Source: Pigmentiphaga litoralis (lineage in GTDB: Bacteria > Pseudomonadota > Gammaproteobacteria > Burkholderiales > Burkholderiaceae_B). Taken from it: a stretch of 64,000 nt of DNA. The position numbers and the translations under genes are program-made. The stretch spans positions 248,001 to 312,000 of the forward strand of contig NZ_JACCBP010000001.1 of the NCBI RefSeq assembly GCF_013408655.1, written 5' to 3'. Every line of letters begins with the position of its first letter. Position 1 is the stretch's first letter. Below are positions 40,821-54,759 of the stretch, in pieces. The notes below the pieces were generated by a model that was not told the origin of the DNA, ran no database searches, and saw only the letters and a list, made by a program, of their open reading frames with translations.

Positions 40821-42737
40821 TCAGCCGTCAATGGCCTCCAGTTCCCCCTGCAGGGTCAGCCATTCTTCTTCCAGCATTTCGAGCTGCTTGCCGGCCTCGC
40901 CGTGTTCCAGCAGCACCTTGCGCCGTTCTTCCTTGCGCGCGTCGTCATACAGCGTGGGGTCGGCGATCAGCGTATCCAGTTCTTTTTTCCGGGCCTCGAA
41001 CGTCGCCATGGCGGTCTCGACCTTTTTCAGCCGGGCTTCCAGCGGCTTCTTCAGCACCGACATGCGTTGGCGGCTTTCGGCATCGGCGCGGCGCTGGGCC
41101 TTGCGATCCAGCTCCGGTGATGCGTCGTCGCCGTTGCCGTCCAGCTTCGCGGGCGGCGGCGCTTCGGACCGCCGCGTGGCCAGCCAGTCGCGGTAGTCTT
41201 CCAGGTCGCCGTCGAATTCCTGAACGTTGCCATCCGCAACGATCCAGAAGCTGTCGACGGTGGTGCGCAGCAGATGCCGGTCATGCGATACCAGCAGCAT
41301 CGTGCCTTCGAACTCGGCCAGCGCTTCGGTCAGCGCTTCGCGGGTATCGACGTCCAGGTGGTTGCTCGGCTCGTCCAGCAGCAGCAGATTGGGCTTTTTC
41401 CACACCACCAGCGCCAACGCCAGGCGTGCCTTTTCGCCGCCCGACATGGGCTTGACCTTGGCCGTGGCAAAGTCACCGGAAAAGCCGAAGCCGCCCAGGT
41501 AGTTGCGCAGTTCCTGCTCGCGGGTATCCGGTGCGATGCGCGCCAGGTGCTGCATGGGCGTCGCTTCGGGATCCAGGATGTCGAGCTGGTGCTGCGCGAA
41601 ATACCCGACCTCCAGGCCGCGGGCTTCCTTGCTTTGGCCGCTCAAGGGCGCCAGCTCGCCGGCCAGCGTCTTGACCAGCGTACTCTTGCCGGCGCCGTTC
41701 GCGCCCAGAATGCCGATGCGGGCGCCGGCCCGCACCGAGAGCTTCACGTCCCGCAGGATCGGCGCGTCGCCGTAGCCGGCGCTGACCTTGTCCAGCGACA
41801 GCAGCGGGTCCGGCATCTGCGTGGGAGACGGGATCGTGATGTGGATGCCCGATGCGGCGCGCACAGGCGCGAGCAGTTGCATCCGGGCCAGCGCCTTCAC
41901 GCGGCTCTGTGCCTGCTTGGCCTTGCTTGCCTTGGCCTTGAAGCGATCGATAAATTTCTGCAAGTGCGCGGCTTCACGCGATTGGCGATCGAAGGCGATC
42001 TGCGTCTGGCGCAACCGTTCGGCGCGTTGCTCCAGGAAGTCTTCGTAGCCGCCTTTGTAGCGAACCAGCTTGCCGTCATCGAAATGCAGAATGGTCTTGG
42101 CGACCGAATCCAGGAATTCCGTGTCGTGCGAGATCACCATGACGGTGCCTGCATAGCTCGCCAGCCAGCGCTCCAGCCAGAGCATGGCGTCAAGGTCCAG
42201 GTGGTTGGTCGGCTCGTCCAGCAGCAGCAGGTCGGACGGCGCCATCAGCGCGCGCGCCAGGTTCAGGCGCATGCGCCAGCCACCTGAAAAGCTTGCGACC
42301 GGCTGCGTGAATTCGTCGAACGCAAAACCCAGCCCGACTAGCAATTGTTCGGCGCGCGACTGGGCCGAAAACGCGCCCGCGTCGAACAGTTCGGCTTCCA
42401 GTTCGGCCAGCCGCAGTCCGTCATGGTCGGCATCGACCGTGGCTCGTTCGTGCTGCAGACGACGCAGTCGTGTATCGCCGTCCATCACGAATTCAATGGC
42501 CAGGCGATCGGTGTCGTCAATCTCTTGTGCGATCGACGCAATCTGCCAGGTGGCCGGAATCACCACCTGTCCGGCATCGGTATCCAGGTGCCCGTTGAGC
42601 AAGGCGAACAACGTCGATTTGCCCGCGCCATTGGCGCCGACAATGCCGACGCGTTCGCCCGGATGCACGACAAATTCCGCGTTCTCCAGCAGCACCTTGG
42701 TGCCGCGCCTGAGGGTAATGCCAGATGCTCGTATCAC
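40821..42737 (-). CDS. yheS: ABC-F family ATPase YheS
   Basis: 638 residues, the same size as E. coli YheS. Two ABC cassettes: first Walker A GANGAGKST (about 34-42), signature FSGGWRMRLNLA, Walker B LLLLDEPTNHLDLD. The linker is basic and helical (KFIDRFKAKASKAKQAQSRVK). The second cassette has GANGAGKST, MSGGEKARLALA and LLLLDEPSNHLDVD. There is no membrane domain. A C-terminal charged coiled coil (about 540-638) follows. ABC-F proteins act on the ribosome, relieving stalled translation. It is monocistronic between terminators. Confidence 0.93.
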   Translation of the reverse strand: MIRASGITLRRGTKVLLENAEFVVHPGERVGIVGANGAGKSTLFALLNGHLDTDAGQVVIPATWQIASIAQEIDDTDRLAIEFVMDGDTRLRRLQHERATVDADHDGLRLAELEAELFDAGAFSAQSRAEQLLVGLGFAFDEFTQPVASFSGGWRMRLNLARALMAPSDLLLLDEPTNHLDLDAMLWLERWLASYAGTVMVISHDTEFLDSVAKTILHFDDGKLVRYKGGYEDFLEQRAERLRQTQIAFDRQSREAAHLQKFIDRFKAKASKAKQAQSRVKALARMQLLAPVRAASGIHITIPSPTQMPDPLLSLDKVSAGYGDAPILRDVKLSVRAGARIGILGANGAGKSTLVKTLAGELAPLSGQSKEARGLEVGYFAQHQLDILDPEATPMQHLARIAPDTREQELRNYLGGFGFSGDFATAKVKPMSGGEKARLALALVVWKKPNLLLLDEPSNHLDVDTREALTEALAEFEGTMLLVSHDRHLLRTTVDSFWIVADGNVQEFDGDLEDYRDWLATRRSEAPPPAKLDGNGDDASPELDRKAQRRADAESRQRMSVLKKPLEARLKKVETAMATFEARKKELDTLIADPTLYDDARKEERRKVLLEHGEAGKQLEMLEEEWLTLQGELEAIDG

Positions 42738-42785
42738 GTCAACGGACTGCTTTTAAAAGATGCCTGAGGGAAGAAAAGGGGGTGT

Positions 42786-43691
42786 TTACAGCAACTGGTC
42801 CTGGCGCAGCATCAGCACCTGGTCGTCGCCGGCCGACGTGCTCAGCCACACCGGTTCCAGTTCAGGAAACGCCTGCTCGAAGAACGCGCGTTCATGCCCG
42901 ATCTCCAGGATCAGGATGCCGTGCGGTTGCAGGTAGGCTGCTGCCTGATCCAGCAACACGCGGATCAGGTCCATGCCATCCGTGCCGCCCGCCAGCGCCA
43001 TGTCGGGCTCGTGCAGATATTCCGGGGGCAGGGCGGCCATCGACGACGCATTCACATACGGCGGATTGCACAGGATCACGTCGTAGCGCGCGGGCGGCAG
43101 GGTTTCGAACAGGTTCGATTCATGCAGCATCACCCGTTCTTGCAGACCATAGTCGTCGACGTTGCGGCGGGCAACTTCCAGGGCATCCGGCGACAGGTCC
43201 ACGGCATCGACCTGCGCATGCGGAAAGGTCTCGGCCGCAACGATCGCAAGGCAACCCGAACCGGTACACATGTCGAGCACCCATTCGACCTGATACGGAT
43301 CTTCGACCCAGGGCGACAGCGCGTCATTCAGCAATTCCGCGATGAACGAACGCGGCACGATCACGCGCTGGTCAACGTAGAAGCGGCGGCCATGCAGCCA
43401 CGCTTCATTGGTCAGATAGGGCGCGGGCAGGCGCTCGTCAATGCGCCGTTGCAGCAGGTTCAGCACCTTCGTGCGTTCGCTGTCCAGCACGGCGGCGTCC
43501 AGGAACGGTTCGAGCCGGTCGATCGGCAGATGCAGGGTATGCAGCACGATGTAGGCCGCTTCGTCGTAAGCGTCGAGCGTGCCATGCCCGAATACCACGC
43601 CTGCCGCGTTCATCCGCGACACGGCATAACGAAGCAGATCGCGCACGGTGCGCAGCGCGGCAGTCTCGGCAACAGGAGCCAGGAAGGTCAT
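42786..43691 (-). CDS. prmB: Ribosomal protein L3 N5-glutamine methyltransferase PrmB
   Basis: 301 residues. SAM-dependent methyltransferase with motif I VLDMCTGSGCLAIV, the acidic DAVDLSPDALEVA, and the glutamine-binding NPPYVNASS. The N-terminal helical domain (TVRDLLRYAVSRMNAAGVVFGHG, DEAAYIVLHTLHLP) and the longer RRIDERLPAPYLTNEAWLHG segment favour PrmB (uL3) over PrmC (release factors). It follows dapE by 17 bases on the same strand. Confidence 0.9.
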   Translation of the reverse strand: MTFLAPVAETAALRTVRDLLRYAVSRMNAAGVVFGHGTLDAYDEAAYIVLHTLHLPIDRLEPFLDAAVLDSERTKVLNLLQRRIDERLPAPYLTNEAWLHGRRFYVDQRVIVPRSFIAELLNDALSPWVEDPYQVEWVLDMCTGSGCLAIVAAETFPHAQVDAVDLSPDALEVARRNVDDYGLQERVMLHESNLFETLPPARYDVILCNPPYVNASSMAALPPEYLHEPDMALAGGTDGMDLIRVLLDQAAAYLQPHGILILEIGHERAFFEQAFPELEPVWLSTSAGDDQVLMLRQDQLL

Positions 43692-43708
43692 GATCGTTGT
43701 CGTTCCGT

Positions 43709-45102
<1,394 letters not shown>

Positions 45103-45927
45103 TCAGGCGCGCAGCAGATCGTTGATGCTGGTCTTGGCACGCGTTTGCGCGTCGACACGCTTCACGATGATGGCGGCGTACATGCTGTACTTGCCATCGG
45201 CCGACGGCAGCGATCCCGGCACCACGACCGACCCCGACGGCACGCGGCCAAAGGTGATCTCGCCGGTTTCACGGTTGTAGATCTTGGTGCTCTGGCTGAT
45301 GAACACGCCCATCGACAGCACCGAGTTTTCTTCGACCACGACGCCTTCGACCACTTCCGAACGCGCGCCAATGAAGCAGTTGTCTTCGATGATGGTGGGG
45401 TTGGCCTGCAGGGGTTCCAGCACGCCGCCAATGCCCACGCCGCCCGACAGGTGCACGTTCTTGCCAATCTGGGCGCACGATCCGACGGTGGCCCACGTGT
45501 CGACCATCGTGCCTTCATCGACATACGCGCCGATGTTGGTGTACGACGGCATCAGCACGACATTTTTGGCAATGAACGAACCGCGGCGCGCCACGGCAGG
45601 CGGCACCACGCGGAAGCCGCCTTGCTTGAAGTCTTCTTCGGTATAGCTGGCGAACTTGCTTTCGACCTTGTCGTAGAACTGCAGCGGGCCGCCGGCGCTC
45701 TGCACGCCGTTGTCGTTCAGGCGGAAAGACAGCAGCACGGCCTTCTTGATCCACTGATGCACGGCCCAGTCGCCGTTGATCTTTTCGGCCACGCGCAGGC
45801 GGCCCTTGTCCAGCGATTCGATCACGTGTTCGACGGCGTCGATGACGTCCTTCGGGGCGCCAGCGGGCGACAGCGAGGCACGGTCTTCCCAGGCTTGTTC
45901 GATGGTGTTCTGCAAGGCTTGCGTCAT
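45103..45927 (-). CDS. dapD: Tetrahydrodipicolinate N-succinyltransferase DapD
   Basis: 274 residues. Catalyses succinyl transfer from succinyl-CoA to tetrahydrodipicolinate. N-terminal helical domain ([17 protein letters not shown]), then left-handed beta-helix hexapeptide repeats ([50 protein letters not shown]). Ends near [13 protein letters not shown], typical for the family. ATG at 45,927 was chosen from family length. It lies 94 bases after dapC. Confidence 0.95.
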   Translation of the reverse strand: MTQALQNTIEQAWEDRASLSPAGAPKDVIDAVEHVIESLDKGRLRVAEKINGDWAVHQWIKKAVLLSFRLNDNGVQSAGGPLQFYDKVESKFASYTEEDFKQGGFRVVPPAVARRGSFIAKNVVLMPSYTNIGAYVDEGTMVDTWATVGSCAQIGKNVHLSGGVGIGGVLEPLQANPTIIEDNCFIGARSEVVEGVVVEENSVLSMGVFISQSTKIYNRETGEITFGRVPSGSVVVPGSLPSADGKYSMYAAIIVKRVDAQTRAKTSINDLLRA

Positions 45928-46021
45928 GATGGATTCCGGTAGTTCGATAAGGTGAGCGGCGCGGCGGCAACAGGCCCCGCGCGGTAAAAAGGGGCTGGGC
46001 GGACGGGGGCAGGGCGGTCGT

Positions 46022-47233
46022 TCAGCGCGCTGCGTACGCCTTGGCAAAGCGGGCAATGCGGTGGGCCGCCTCGACGCATTCGTCCAGCGGCGCGACCAGC
46101 GCGATCCGGATGCGGCCCGTGCCCGGATTGCCGCCGCGGCCATCGGCCGACGCGTCGCGGGCCAGGAAACTGCCGGGCAGCACGGTCACGGCTTCCTGTT
46201 CCAGCAGCGCGCGCGCAAAGTCGGTGTCCGACCCGGGCGTGCGCGGCCACAGGTAAAACGCTGCCTGGGGGCGGGTCACGTCCAGCGCAGGCTGCAGGAT
46301 GGGCAGCACGGCGTCGAACTTTTCGGCGTACATGCGGCGGTTGTCGATCACATGCGCTTCGTCATTCCAGGCCGCAACACTGGCGGCGGCCACGACGTCG
46401 CTCATGGCGCTGCCGTGGTAAGTGCGGTACAGCAGGAATTGCTTGATCAGGTTGGCGTCGCCCGCCACAAAGCCCGAGCGCATGCCCGGCACGTTGGACC
46501 GCTTCGACAGGCTGGAAAAGCAGATCAGGTTATGGAAGTCGGTGCGGCCCAGGCGGTGCGCCGCTTCCAGCGCGCCCAGCGGCGGATGGGCTTCGTCAAA
46601 ATAGATTTCGGAATAGCACTCGTCGGCCGCGATCACGAAACCGTGGCGATCGGCCCGGTCGAACAGCATGCGCCATTCGTCCAGCGTCATCACATTGCCG
46701 GCCGGATTGCCCGGCGAGCACACATAGATCAGTTGCGTCTCGGCCCAGACTTCGTCCGACACGCTGTCCCAGTCGGCCGCAAAGTCGCGGCTGGCGTCGG
46801 CATTGATGAAGGTCGGACGGGCGCCCGCCAGCAAGGCCGAACCTTCGTAGATCTGATAGAACGGGTTCGGGCAGAGCACCCGGGCGTTGGCGTCCGGATC
46901 CAGCACGGTCTGCGCAAACGCAAACAGGGCTTCGCGGGATCCCAGCACCGGCAGCACCTGGGTGGCCGGGTCGATCCGGGGCAGGTCGTAGCGGCGCATC
47001 AGCCAGTTGGCGATGGCCGACCGCAAGGCGTCGGTTCCGCGCGTGAGCGGATAACCCGACAACCCTTTCAGGTTGTCGCGGACGGCGTCTTCGATGAACG
47101 CGGGCGTGGGGTGCTTGGGCTCGCCGATCGACAGGTTGATCGGCCGCCGGTCGGCGGGAAGGACGACCCCGGCGTGCAGCGCACGGAGTTTTTCGAAGGG
47201 ATAGGGCTGCAGAGCGCCAAGGCGTGGGTTCAT
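46022..47233 (-). CDS. dapC: N-succinyldiaminopimelate aminotransferase DapC
   Basis: 403-residue fold-type I PLP aminotransferase. Motifs: [64 protein letters not shown], and the PLP lysine in [16 protein letters not shown]. Gene order dapC-dapD-dapE identifies it as the succinyl-branch transaminase. It starts about 110 bases from tRNA-Leu, which is on the other strand. Confidence 0.93.
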   Translation of the reverse strand: MNPRLGALQPYPFEKLRALHAGVVLPADRRPINLSIGEPKHPTPAFIEDAVRDNLKGLSGYPLTRGTDALRSAIANWLMRRYDLPRIDPATQVLPVLGSREALFAFAQTVLDPDANARVLCPNPFYQIYEGSALLAGARPTFINADASRDFAADWDSVSDEVWAETQLIYVCSPGNPAGNVMTLDEWRMLFDRADRHGFVIAADECYSEIYFDEAHPPLGALEAAHRLGRTDFHNLICFSSLSKRSNVPGMRSGFVAGDANLIKQFLLYRTYHGSAMSDVVAAASVAAWNDEAHVIDNRRMYAEKFDAVLPILQPALDVTRPQAAFYLWPRTPGSDTDFARALLEQEAVTVLPGSFLARDASADGRGGNPGTGRIRIALVAPLDECVEAAHRIARFAKAYAAR

Positions 47234-47343
47234 GGGGCAGCATTGTAACCTTGCTGTGCCAGCCTCGTCCGTGAGTTTCGTGGGGTCCTTCGGTCCATCC
47301 TGCCCTGGAAACGTTTCAAGTTCAGGTTAGAATGCCGAATTAC

Positions 47344-47430
47344 GCGACCGTGGCGAAATTGGTAGACGCAACAGGTTTAGGTCCTGTCGGGAGAAATCCT
47401 GTGGAGGTTCGATTCCTCTCGGTCGCACCA
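47344..47430 (+). tRNA. tRNA-Leu (anticodon UAG)
   Basis: 87-nt class II tRNA with encoded CCA. Acceptor GCGACCG/CGGTCGC, anticodon stem ACAGG/CCTGT with loop TTTAGGT (anticodon TAG), a variable arm of TGTC..GGGAG type, and T-loop GGTTCGATTCC. It reads CUA and related Leu codons. TAGAAT 15 bases upstream could be its -10. Confidence 0.95.
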
Positions 47431-47718
47431 GGTGATTGGTGCAGGGGGTGGTGCCATACCACCCCGGTCTTCTGCTCCATGACCATTGCATGACCCCGTG
47501 CGCTGTACCCTAGTACTTGTTATCCACGGCGTCAGCCTCATCTTCCCAGTTCGGGCGCAAGCGAACACTGTCATGGTGCGCCGCGCAAGGGCTTCTATGG
47601 CGCGCTGTGGCACAATTCAAGGATGCCCGGACGAATCCCGTCCCGCATCAAGCGCCTTCCCGGGCTTGTCCGGGGTCCGTCCCATTGATTACTACATAAC
47701 ACTCATATAGGTTTTTGC
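47431..47718 (+). promoter_or_regulatory. Intergenic region tRNA-Leu to tig
   Basis: 288 bases without a credible gene, expected to hold the tig-clpP-clpX promoter. An AT-rich stretch TTGATTACTACATAACACT (47,685-47,703) is the best candidate core, but no consensus pair stands out. Confidence 0.4.
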
Positions 47719-49032
47719 ATGCAGCCTGTGGTTGAAACCCTGTCGGGTCTTGAGCGTCGCGTGGATCTTTCCGTGCCGGTAGCCGACATCGAAAAAGAAG
47801 TCGATTCGCGTCTCAAGCGTATGGCTCGCACCGCCAAAATGCCTGGATTCCGTCCAGGCAAGGTTCCTATGTCCATGCTGTCGCGGTCGTATGGCCCCGA
47901 GCTGCGCATGGAAGTGCTGAACGCCAAGATTGGCGACGCACTGGAAAAAACCGTGAGCGAATCCAAGCTGCGTCTGGCTGGCTCGCCCAACGTGGCGCCC
48001 AAGACCGAAGGCAACGACGACAGCGTCGTCGCATTCACCGCCACGTTTGAGGTGTACCCCGACGTTGAACTGCCTGACCTGTCGACGCTTGACGTGTCGA
48101 AGGCCAAGAGCGACGTGGGCGACGCCGAAATCCAGCGCACCATCGACATTCTGCGCAAGCAGCGCGTCACGTTCGTCGAACGTGAAGGCCGCGCCGCAGA
48201 AGACAACGACCAGGTCACGCTCGACTTCGAAGGCAAGATCGACGACGTCGCATTCGACGGCGGCACTGCCGAAGACTTCGCGTTCGTGCTGGGCCAGGGC
48301 CGCATGCTTCCCGAATTCGAAGAAGCTGCCCGTGGCCTGAAGGCTGGCGAAACCAAGACCTTCCCGCTGGCTTTCCCGGCTGACTACGGCTCGGCCGACG
48401 TCGCTGGCAAGACCGCGCAGTTCACGATCACGATCAAGAAAGTCGAAGAAGGCGTGCTGCCTGAATTCGACAGCGAATTCGCGAAGCAGCTCGGCCAGGC
48501 CGAAGGCGACGTGGAAAAGCTGCGCGCCGACATCCGTGGCAACCTGGAACGTGAAGTCAGCAGCCGCACGCTGGCCCGCACCAAGGCCAGCGTGATGGAA
48601 GCCCTGGCCAAGGCTGTCTCGTTCGACGTGCCCAAGGCGCTGGTGAACGAAGACGCCGAAAAGCGTATCGCCGCCGCCCGTGAAGACCTGAAGCAGCGCG
48701 GCGTGCCGAACGCCGACACAATGCCGATCCCGGCCGACGCGTTTACCGCAGAATCCGAGCGCCGCGTGCGCCTGGGTCTGCTGATCAACGAACTGATCCA
48801 GGCCGAAGGCCTGAAAGTCAAGCCGGAACAGATCCGCGCAAAGATCGAAGAATTCGCCCAAAGCTACGAGCGTCCGGAAGAAGTGGTGCGTTACTACATC
48901 TCCGACAAGGCGCGTCTGGCCGAAGTCGAATCCATCGTTCTGGAAGACAACGTAGTCCAGCATGTCCTTGCCAAGGCCAAAGTGGCTGAAGAGCAAGTAT
49001 CCTTCGACGACTTGATGGGAACCGCCCAATAA
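47719..49032 (+). CDS. tig: Trigger factor
   Basis: 437-residue ribosome-associated chaperone. N-terminal ribosome-binding domain with the signature GFRPGKVP (about 43-50), a central FKBP-type PPIase domain (about 150-240; [33 protein letters not shown]) and a helical C-terminal chaperone domain. It shields nascent chains at the exit tunnel. Its stop overlaps the clpP start by one base (TAATG), so translation of the chaperone and protease genes is coupled. Confidence 0.97.
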   Translation: MQPVVETLSGLERRVDLSVPVADIEKEVDSRLKRMARTAKMPGFRPGKVPMSMLSRSYGPELRMEVLNAKIGDALEKTVSESKLRLAGSPNVAPKTEGNDDSVVAFTATFEVYPDVELPDLSTLDVSKAKSDVGDAEIQRTIDILRKQRVTFVEREGRAAEDNDQVTLDFEGKIDDVAFDGGTAEDFAFVLGQGRMLPEFEEAARGLKAGETKTFPLAFPADYGSADVAGKTAQFTITIKKVEEGVLPEFDSEFAKQLGQAEGDVEKLRADIRGNLEREVSSRTLARTKASVMEALAKAVSFDVPKALVNEDAEKRIAAAREDLKQRGVPNADTMPIPADAFTAESERRVRLGLLINELIQAEGLKVKPEQIRAKIEEFAQSYERPEEVVRYYISDKARLAEVESIVLEDNVVQHVLAKAKVAEEQVSFDDLMGTAQ

Positions 49033-49688
49033 TGCAGCGCTTTGTAGATTTCTACGCATCGATGTACGGGTCCGAGTCGCTCGGCCCGAAAGCTCTCGGC
49101 TATATTCCGATGGTTGTCGAGCAGTCTGGTCGGGGTGAACGATCGTACGATATCTACTCGCGTCTGCTGAAAGAGCGGGTGATCTTCATGGTTGGCCCGG
49201 TCGCAGACCAGATGGCCAACCTGATCGTGGCCCAGTTGCTGTTCCTTGAATCGGAAAACCCCGACAAGGACATCTCGCTGTACATCAATTCCCCCGGGGG
49301 TTCGATCTACGCGGGCATGGCAATCTTCGACACGATGCAGTTCGTGAAGCCAGAGGTCTCGACCTTGTGCACGGGTCTGGCAGCCAGCATGGGCGCGTTC
49401 CTGCTTGCCGCCGGCCAGAAGGGCAAGCGTTTCTCGCTGCCGAATTCGCGCATCATGATTCACCAGCCTTCGGGCGGTGCGCAGGGTCAGGCCACCGATA
49501 TCGAAATCCACGCACGGGAAATCCTTTATCTGCGCGAGCGTCTGAACCGTATCCTGGCGGACCAAACCGGCCAGCCGATCGAACGAATTGCGCTCGATAC
49601 CGAACGCGACAACTTCATGTCGGCAGCCGACGCGCTCGGGTATGGTTTGATCGATAAAGTGTTCACGAGCCGAACTGAACAGGGTTGA
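49032..49688 (+). CDS. clpP: ATP-dependent Clp protease proteolytic subunit
   Basis: 218 residues. Serine protease of the ClpXP complex. Catalytic triad context: Ser in [13 protein letters not shown], His in [12 protein letters not shown], Asp in the [11 protein letters not shown] segment. Other hallmarks: [14 protein letters not shown] and [16 protein letters not shown] short N-terminal propeptide before the usual mature start is likely. The gene is in the operon tig-clpP-clpX, with two bases to clpX. Confidence 0.97.
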   Translation: MQRFVDFYASMYGSESLGPKALGYIPMVVEQSGRGERSYDIYSRLLKERVIFMVGPVADQMANLIVAQLLFLESENPDKDISLYINSPGGSIYAGMAIFDTMQFVKPEVSTLCTGLAASMGAFLLAAGQKGKRFSLPNSRIMIHQPSGGAQGQATDIEIHAREILYLRERLNRILADQTGQPIERIALDTERDNFMSAADALGYGLIDKVFTSRTEQG

Positions 49689-49690
49689 GC

Positions 49691-50968
49691 ATGTCGGAAA
49701 AGAAAGGGTCGAACGAAAAACTGCTCTATTGCTCGTTTTGTGGCAAGAGCCAGCACGAAGTTCGCAAGCTGATCGCCGGTCCATCGGTGTTCATCTGCGA
49801 TGAATGCATCGACCTGTGCAACGACATCATCCGCGACGAAGTCGCCGCGGATGTGAAAACCGGCGCCAAGTCGGAGTTGCCCACGCCGGCCGAGATCAAA
49901 GAGATCCTCGACCAGTACGTGATCGGCCAGACGCGCGCCAAGCGCATCCTGTCGGTGGCGGTCTACAACCACTACAAGCGCATTCGCCAGTCTGGCGGCA
50001 GCAAGACCGACGAGGTCGAACTGTCCAAGAGCAACATCCTGCTGATCGGGCCCACGGGTTCGGGCAAGACGTTGCTGGCGCAAACGCTGGCGCGGCTGTT
50101 GAACGTGCCGTTCGTGATCGCCGATGCGACCACGCTGACGGAAGCCGGTTACGTGGGTGAGGACGTCGAAAACATCATCCAGAAGCTGCTGCAGAACTGC
50201 AACTATGACGTTGAAAAGGCGCAGCGCGGCATCGTCTACATCGATGAAATCGACAAGATCTCGCGCAAGGCCGACAACCCGTCCATCACCCGCGACGTAT
50301 CGGGTGAAGGCGTGCAGCAGGCCCTGCTCAAGCTGATCGAAGGCACGGTTGCATCCGTGCCGCCGCAAGGGGGGCGCAAGCACCCCAACCAGGATTTCGT
50401 CCAGATCGACACGACGAACATTCTGTTCATTTGCGGTGGCGCATTCGATGGTCTGGAAAAGGTCATTCGCGGCCGCACCGAAAAGTCGGGTATCGGCTTC
50501 GGTGCGTCGGTCAAGGCCCAATCCGAACGGTCGACCAGCGAGCTGTTCGGGGACGCCGAGCCCGAAGATCTGGTCAAGTTCGGGCTGATCCCCGAACTGG
50601 TCGGTCGTCTGCCGGTGATCGCCACGTTGGCCGAGCTGGACGAAGAAGCGCTGATCCAGATCCTGGTCGAGCCCAAGAACGCGCTGATCAAGCAGTTCCA
50701 GAAGCTTCTGTCCATGGAAGGCGCGGAACTCGACGTGCGTCCGCAGGCACTCCACGCCATCGCCAAGCGCGCACTCAAGCGCAAGACGGGTGCACGGGGT
50801 CTGCGGTCCATCATTGAAGCGGCTTTGCTCGATACGATGTACGACCTGCCCAGCCAGGGCAACGTCACCAAAGTCGTATTGGATGAGAACGCCATCAATG
50901 GCGAGGGCCCACCGCTCCTGATCTACGGCGAAGCCACAGCCAAGGCGGCGTCTGCCGCCAAGCACTGA
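49691..50968 (+). CDS. clpX: ATP-dependent Clp protease ATP-binding subunit ClpX
   Basis: 425-residue AAA+ unfoldase. N-terminal zinc finger ([13 protein letters not shown] ... [11 protein letters not shown]), Walker A GPTGSGKT (about 120-127), pore loop GYVG, Walker [11 protein letters not shown], the ClpP-contacting IGF loop (SGIGFGAS), and sensor/arginine finger segment [13 protein letters not shown] at 49,691 matches the family. The gene ends before a 15-pair terminator. Confidence 0.97.
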   Translation: MSEKKGSNEKLLYCSFCGKSQHEVRKLIAGPSVFICDECIDLCNDIIRDEVAADVKTGAKSELPTPAEIKEILDQYVIGQTRAKRILSVAVYNHYKRIRQSGGSKTDEVELSKSNILLIGPTGSGKTLLAQTLARLLNVPFVIADATTLTEAGYVGEDVENIIQKLLQNCNYDVEKAQRGIVYIDEIDKISRKADNPSITRDVSGEGVQQALLKLIEGTVASVPPQGGRKHPNQDFVQIDTTNILFICGGAFDGLEKVIRGRTEKSGIGFGASVKAQSERSTSELFGDAEPEDLVKFGLIPELVGRLPVIATLAELDEEALIQILVEPKNALIKQFQKLLSMEGAELDVRPQALHAIAKRALKRKTGARGLRSIIEAALLDTMYDLPSQGNVTKVVLDENAINGEGPPLLIYGEATAKAASAAKH

Positions 50969-51033
50969 GGCTTACGCCCTGATCCTTCCGCCGGTGTAAC
51001 ACCCGGTTGAACCTTCGCTCCATTGCAGTAACG

Positions 51034-51076
51034 CTGTAGCACGGCAGGATCTTCCTGCCGTGCTACAGTGGTTTTA
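51034..51076 (+). terminator. Intrinsic terminator of tig-clpP-clpX
   Basis: Perfect 15-pair stem CTGTAGCACGGCAGG / CCTGCCGTGCTACAG (51,034-51,048 and 51,054-51,068) with a five-base loop, followed by TGGTTTT. It separates the clp operon from lon. Confidence 0.85.
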
Positions 51077-51160
51077 ACGGCGTGCAATCAGCAATCCTGG
51101 CCTTGGGGATGCACTTTCTGCGCATCGTTGCCACGCAGACCGAAACATCCGCCTCGATGG

Positions 51161-51188
51161 CTTGAATTGCACGGATCCGCCCTCATCC
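51161..51188 (+). promoter_or_regulatory. Sigma32-like heat-shock promoter of lon
   Basis: CTTGAA (51,161-51,166), 13-base spacer, CCCTCATCC (51,180-51,188), close to the sigma32 consensus CTTGAA-N13-CCCCATNT. It lies 29 bases upstream of the lon start, as expected for a heat-shock protease. Confidence 0.7.
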
Positions 51189-51216
51189 TGTAAGCATTCG
51201 AATCCGAGGACGAACC

Positions 51217-53664
<2,448 letters not shown>

Positions 53665-53716
53665 TCCACGGATTCAATCGACGGTCTAATCAGGCTCTGG
53701 CCTGCTCGTCAATAGA

Positions 53717-53744
53717 GGGAGTGCGCAAGCACTCCCTTTTTTTT
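53717..53744 (+). terminator. Intrinsic terminator of lon
   Basis: GGGAGTGC / GCACTCCC stem with a GCAA tetraloop followed by eight T. Located 53 bases past the lon stop. Confidence 0.92.
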
Positions 53745-53795
53745 CGACCCCTGTCTCAAACACCCATTTCCCCTGGGAAGACGGCCCGTTTTCCC

Positions 53796-53825
53796 TTGAC
53801 ACGTATTTCCACGCAAGGCTTAAAT
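53796..53825 (+). promoter_or_regulatory. Sigma70 promoter of hupB
   Basis: TTGACA (53,796-53,801), 18-base spacer, TTAAAT (53,820-53,825). It leaves a leader of about 115 bases before the HU gene, long enough for post-transcriptional control. Confidence 0.65.
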
Positions 53826-53946
53826 AGTCCTTTGCCTATCCCCGGTAAACCGACGTTTCACCGGTATCGATGCGCCTGGAACTCGACCCTTGACGGTGTC
53901 GAGATGTCCGTTCCATTATCCATAGACAGACCTTGAGAGGGGCCTA

Positions 53947-54219
53947 ATGAACAAGACCGAGCTTATCGACCATATCGCCAAGCATGCCGATATTTCCAAG
54001 GCAGCAGCAGGCCGTTCCTTGGACGCCTTGGTCGGAGCGGTTAAGACCACCCTCAAGAAGGGTGGCACGGTGACACTGGTCGGTTTCGGCACGTTTGCAG
54101 TCACCGCGCGCGCCGCCCGCACGGGCCGCAACCCGCGCACCGGCGAAGCCATCAAAATCAAGAAAGCCAAAGTGCCAAAGTTCCGTCCGGGCAAGGCGCT
54201 GAAAGACGCCGTCAACTGA
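53947..54219 (+). CDS. hupB: DNA-binding protein HU-beta
   Basis: 90-residue nucleoid protein. [20 protein letters not shown] start, the dimer-core [16 protein letters not shown]-binding arms with RNPRTGEAI and the closing [16 protein letters not shown]. Histone-like dimer that bends and compacts DNA. Position after lon is conserved in many proteobacteria. Confidence 0.97.
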   Translation: MNKTELIDHIAKHADISKAAAGRSLDALVGAVKTTLKKGGTVTLVGFGTFAVTARAARTGRNPRTGEAIKIKKAKVPKFRPGKALKDAVN

Positions 54220-54284
54220 TCTGCGCCAGACTGCAGGCCGCGCGCATCTCGCCCGTCGGCCCTGCAAAAGTTTTTCGCTTCCGA

Positions 54285-54290
54285 TATAAT
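54285..54290 (+). promoter_or_regulatory. -10 element upstream of tRNA-Val
   Basis: Perfect TATAAT 27 bases before tRNA-Val. The -35 candidate at 54,262-54,267 (CTGCAA) is weak, which leaves a 17-base spacer. Confidence 0.6.
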
Positions 54291-54316
54291 CGTTTTCGCA
54301 CTGAACGAACGCCCTC

Positions 54317-54392
54317 GGGCGCTTAGCTCAGCTGGTAGAGCGGCGCCCTTACAAGGCGTAGGTCGGGGGTTCGAACCCCTCAGCGCCCACCA
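54317..54392 (+). tRNA. tRNA-Val (anticodon UAC)
   Basis: 76 nt with encoded CCA. Acceptor GGGCGCT/AGCGCCC, D-loop AGCTGGTAGAGC, anticodon loop CTTACAA (TAC), T-arm CGGGGGTTCGAACCCCT. No other tRNA follows before the terminators. Confidence 0.96.
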
Positions 54393-54442
54393 AGTATTTG
54401 GTGGAGTTCCAGATTCGGTGTGACTGTAGTCAAGAATGATTG

Positions 54443-54467
54443 AAGCCCCTCGTGAAGGGGCTTTTTT
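54443..54467 (+). terminator. First of two tandem terminators after tRNA-Val
   Basis: AAGCCCCT / AGGGGCTT stem around CGTGA followed by TTTT. Located about 50 bases after the tRNA. Confidence 0.88.
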
Positions 54468-54508
54468 ATTGTCCGGTGCAAAGCGGTCTTCGACGACGAA
54501 TGAAAAAT

Positions 54509-54534
54509 AGCCCCTTCCTCAAGGGGCTTTTTTT
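54509..54534 (+). terminator. Second tandem terminator after tRNA-Val
   Basis: AGCCCCTT / AAGGGGCT stem with a CCTC loop and a seven-T tail. Nearly the same stem as the first terminator, 66 bases downstream. It may be backup or a duplication. Confidence 0.88.
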
Positions 54535-54653
54535 ATTGCTCAGACGGACCGCCGCACTCGCCGAACCTTGCTCTAATCGAGCATCCCCTTTTTCACCAGC
54601 CACGCGTGCACGATGCCCGCGATCTGATCGGAATTAGCACGGATAATTATAAA

Positions 54654-54682
54654 TTCACGCTCATTTAACCAAATAATATATG
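54654..54682 (+). promoter_or_regulatory. Promoter-like pair of the Bug-CocE-GntR operon
   Basis: TTCACG (54,654-54,659), 17-base spacer, TATATG (54,677-54,682) in an AT-rich patch (54,640-54,685). The rest of 54,535-54,759 has no convincing gene. Confidence 0.5.
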
Positions 54683-54759
54683 ATCTTCGAACGCGTCCAA
54701 CAGAGACGCGATATGGCAAGCGGCCAAAGGCCATGCCATCCACCCAATGGAGAAGACAC

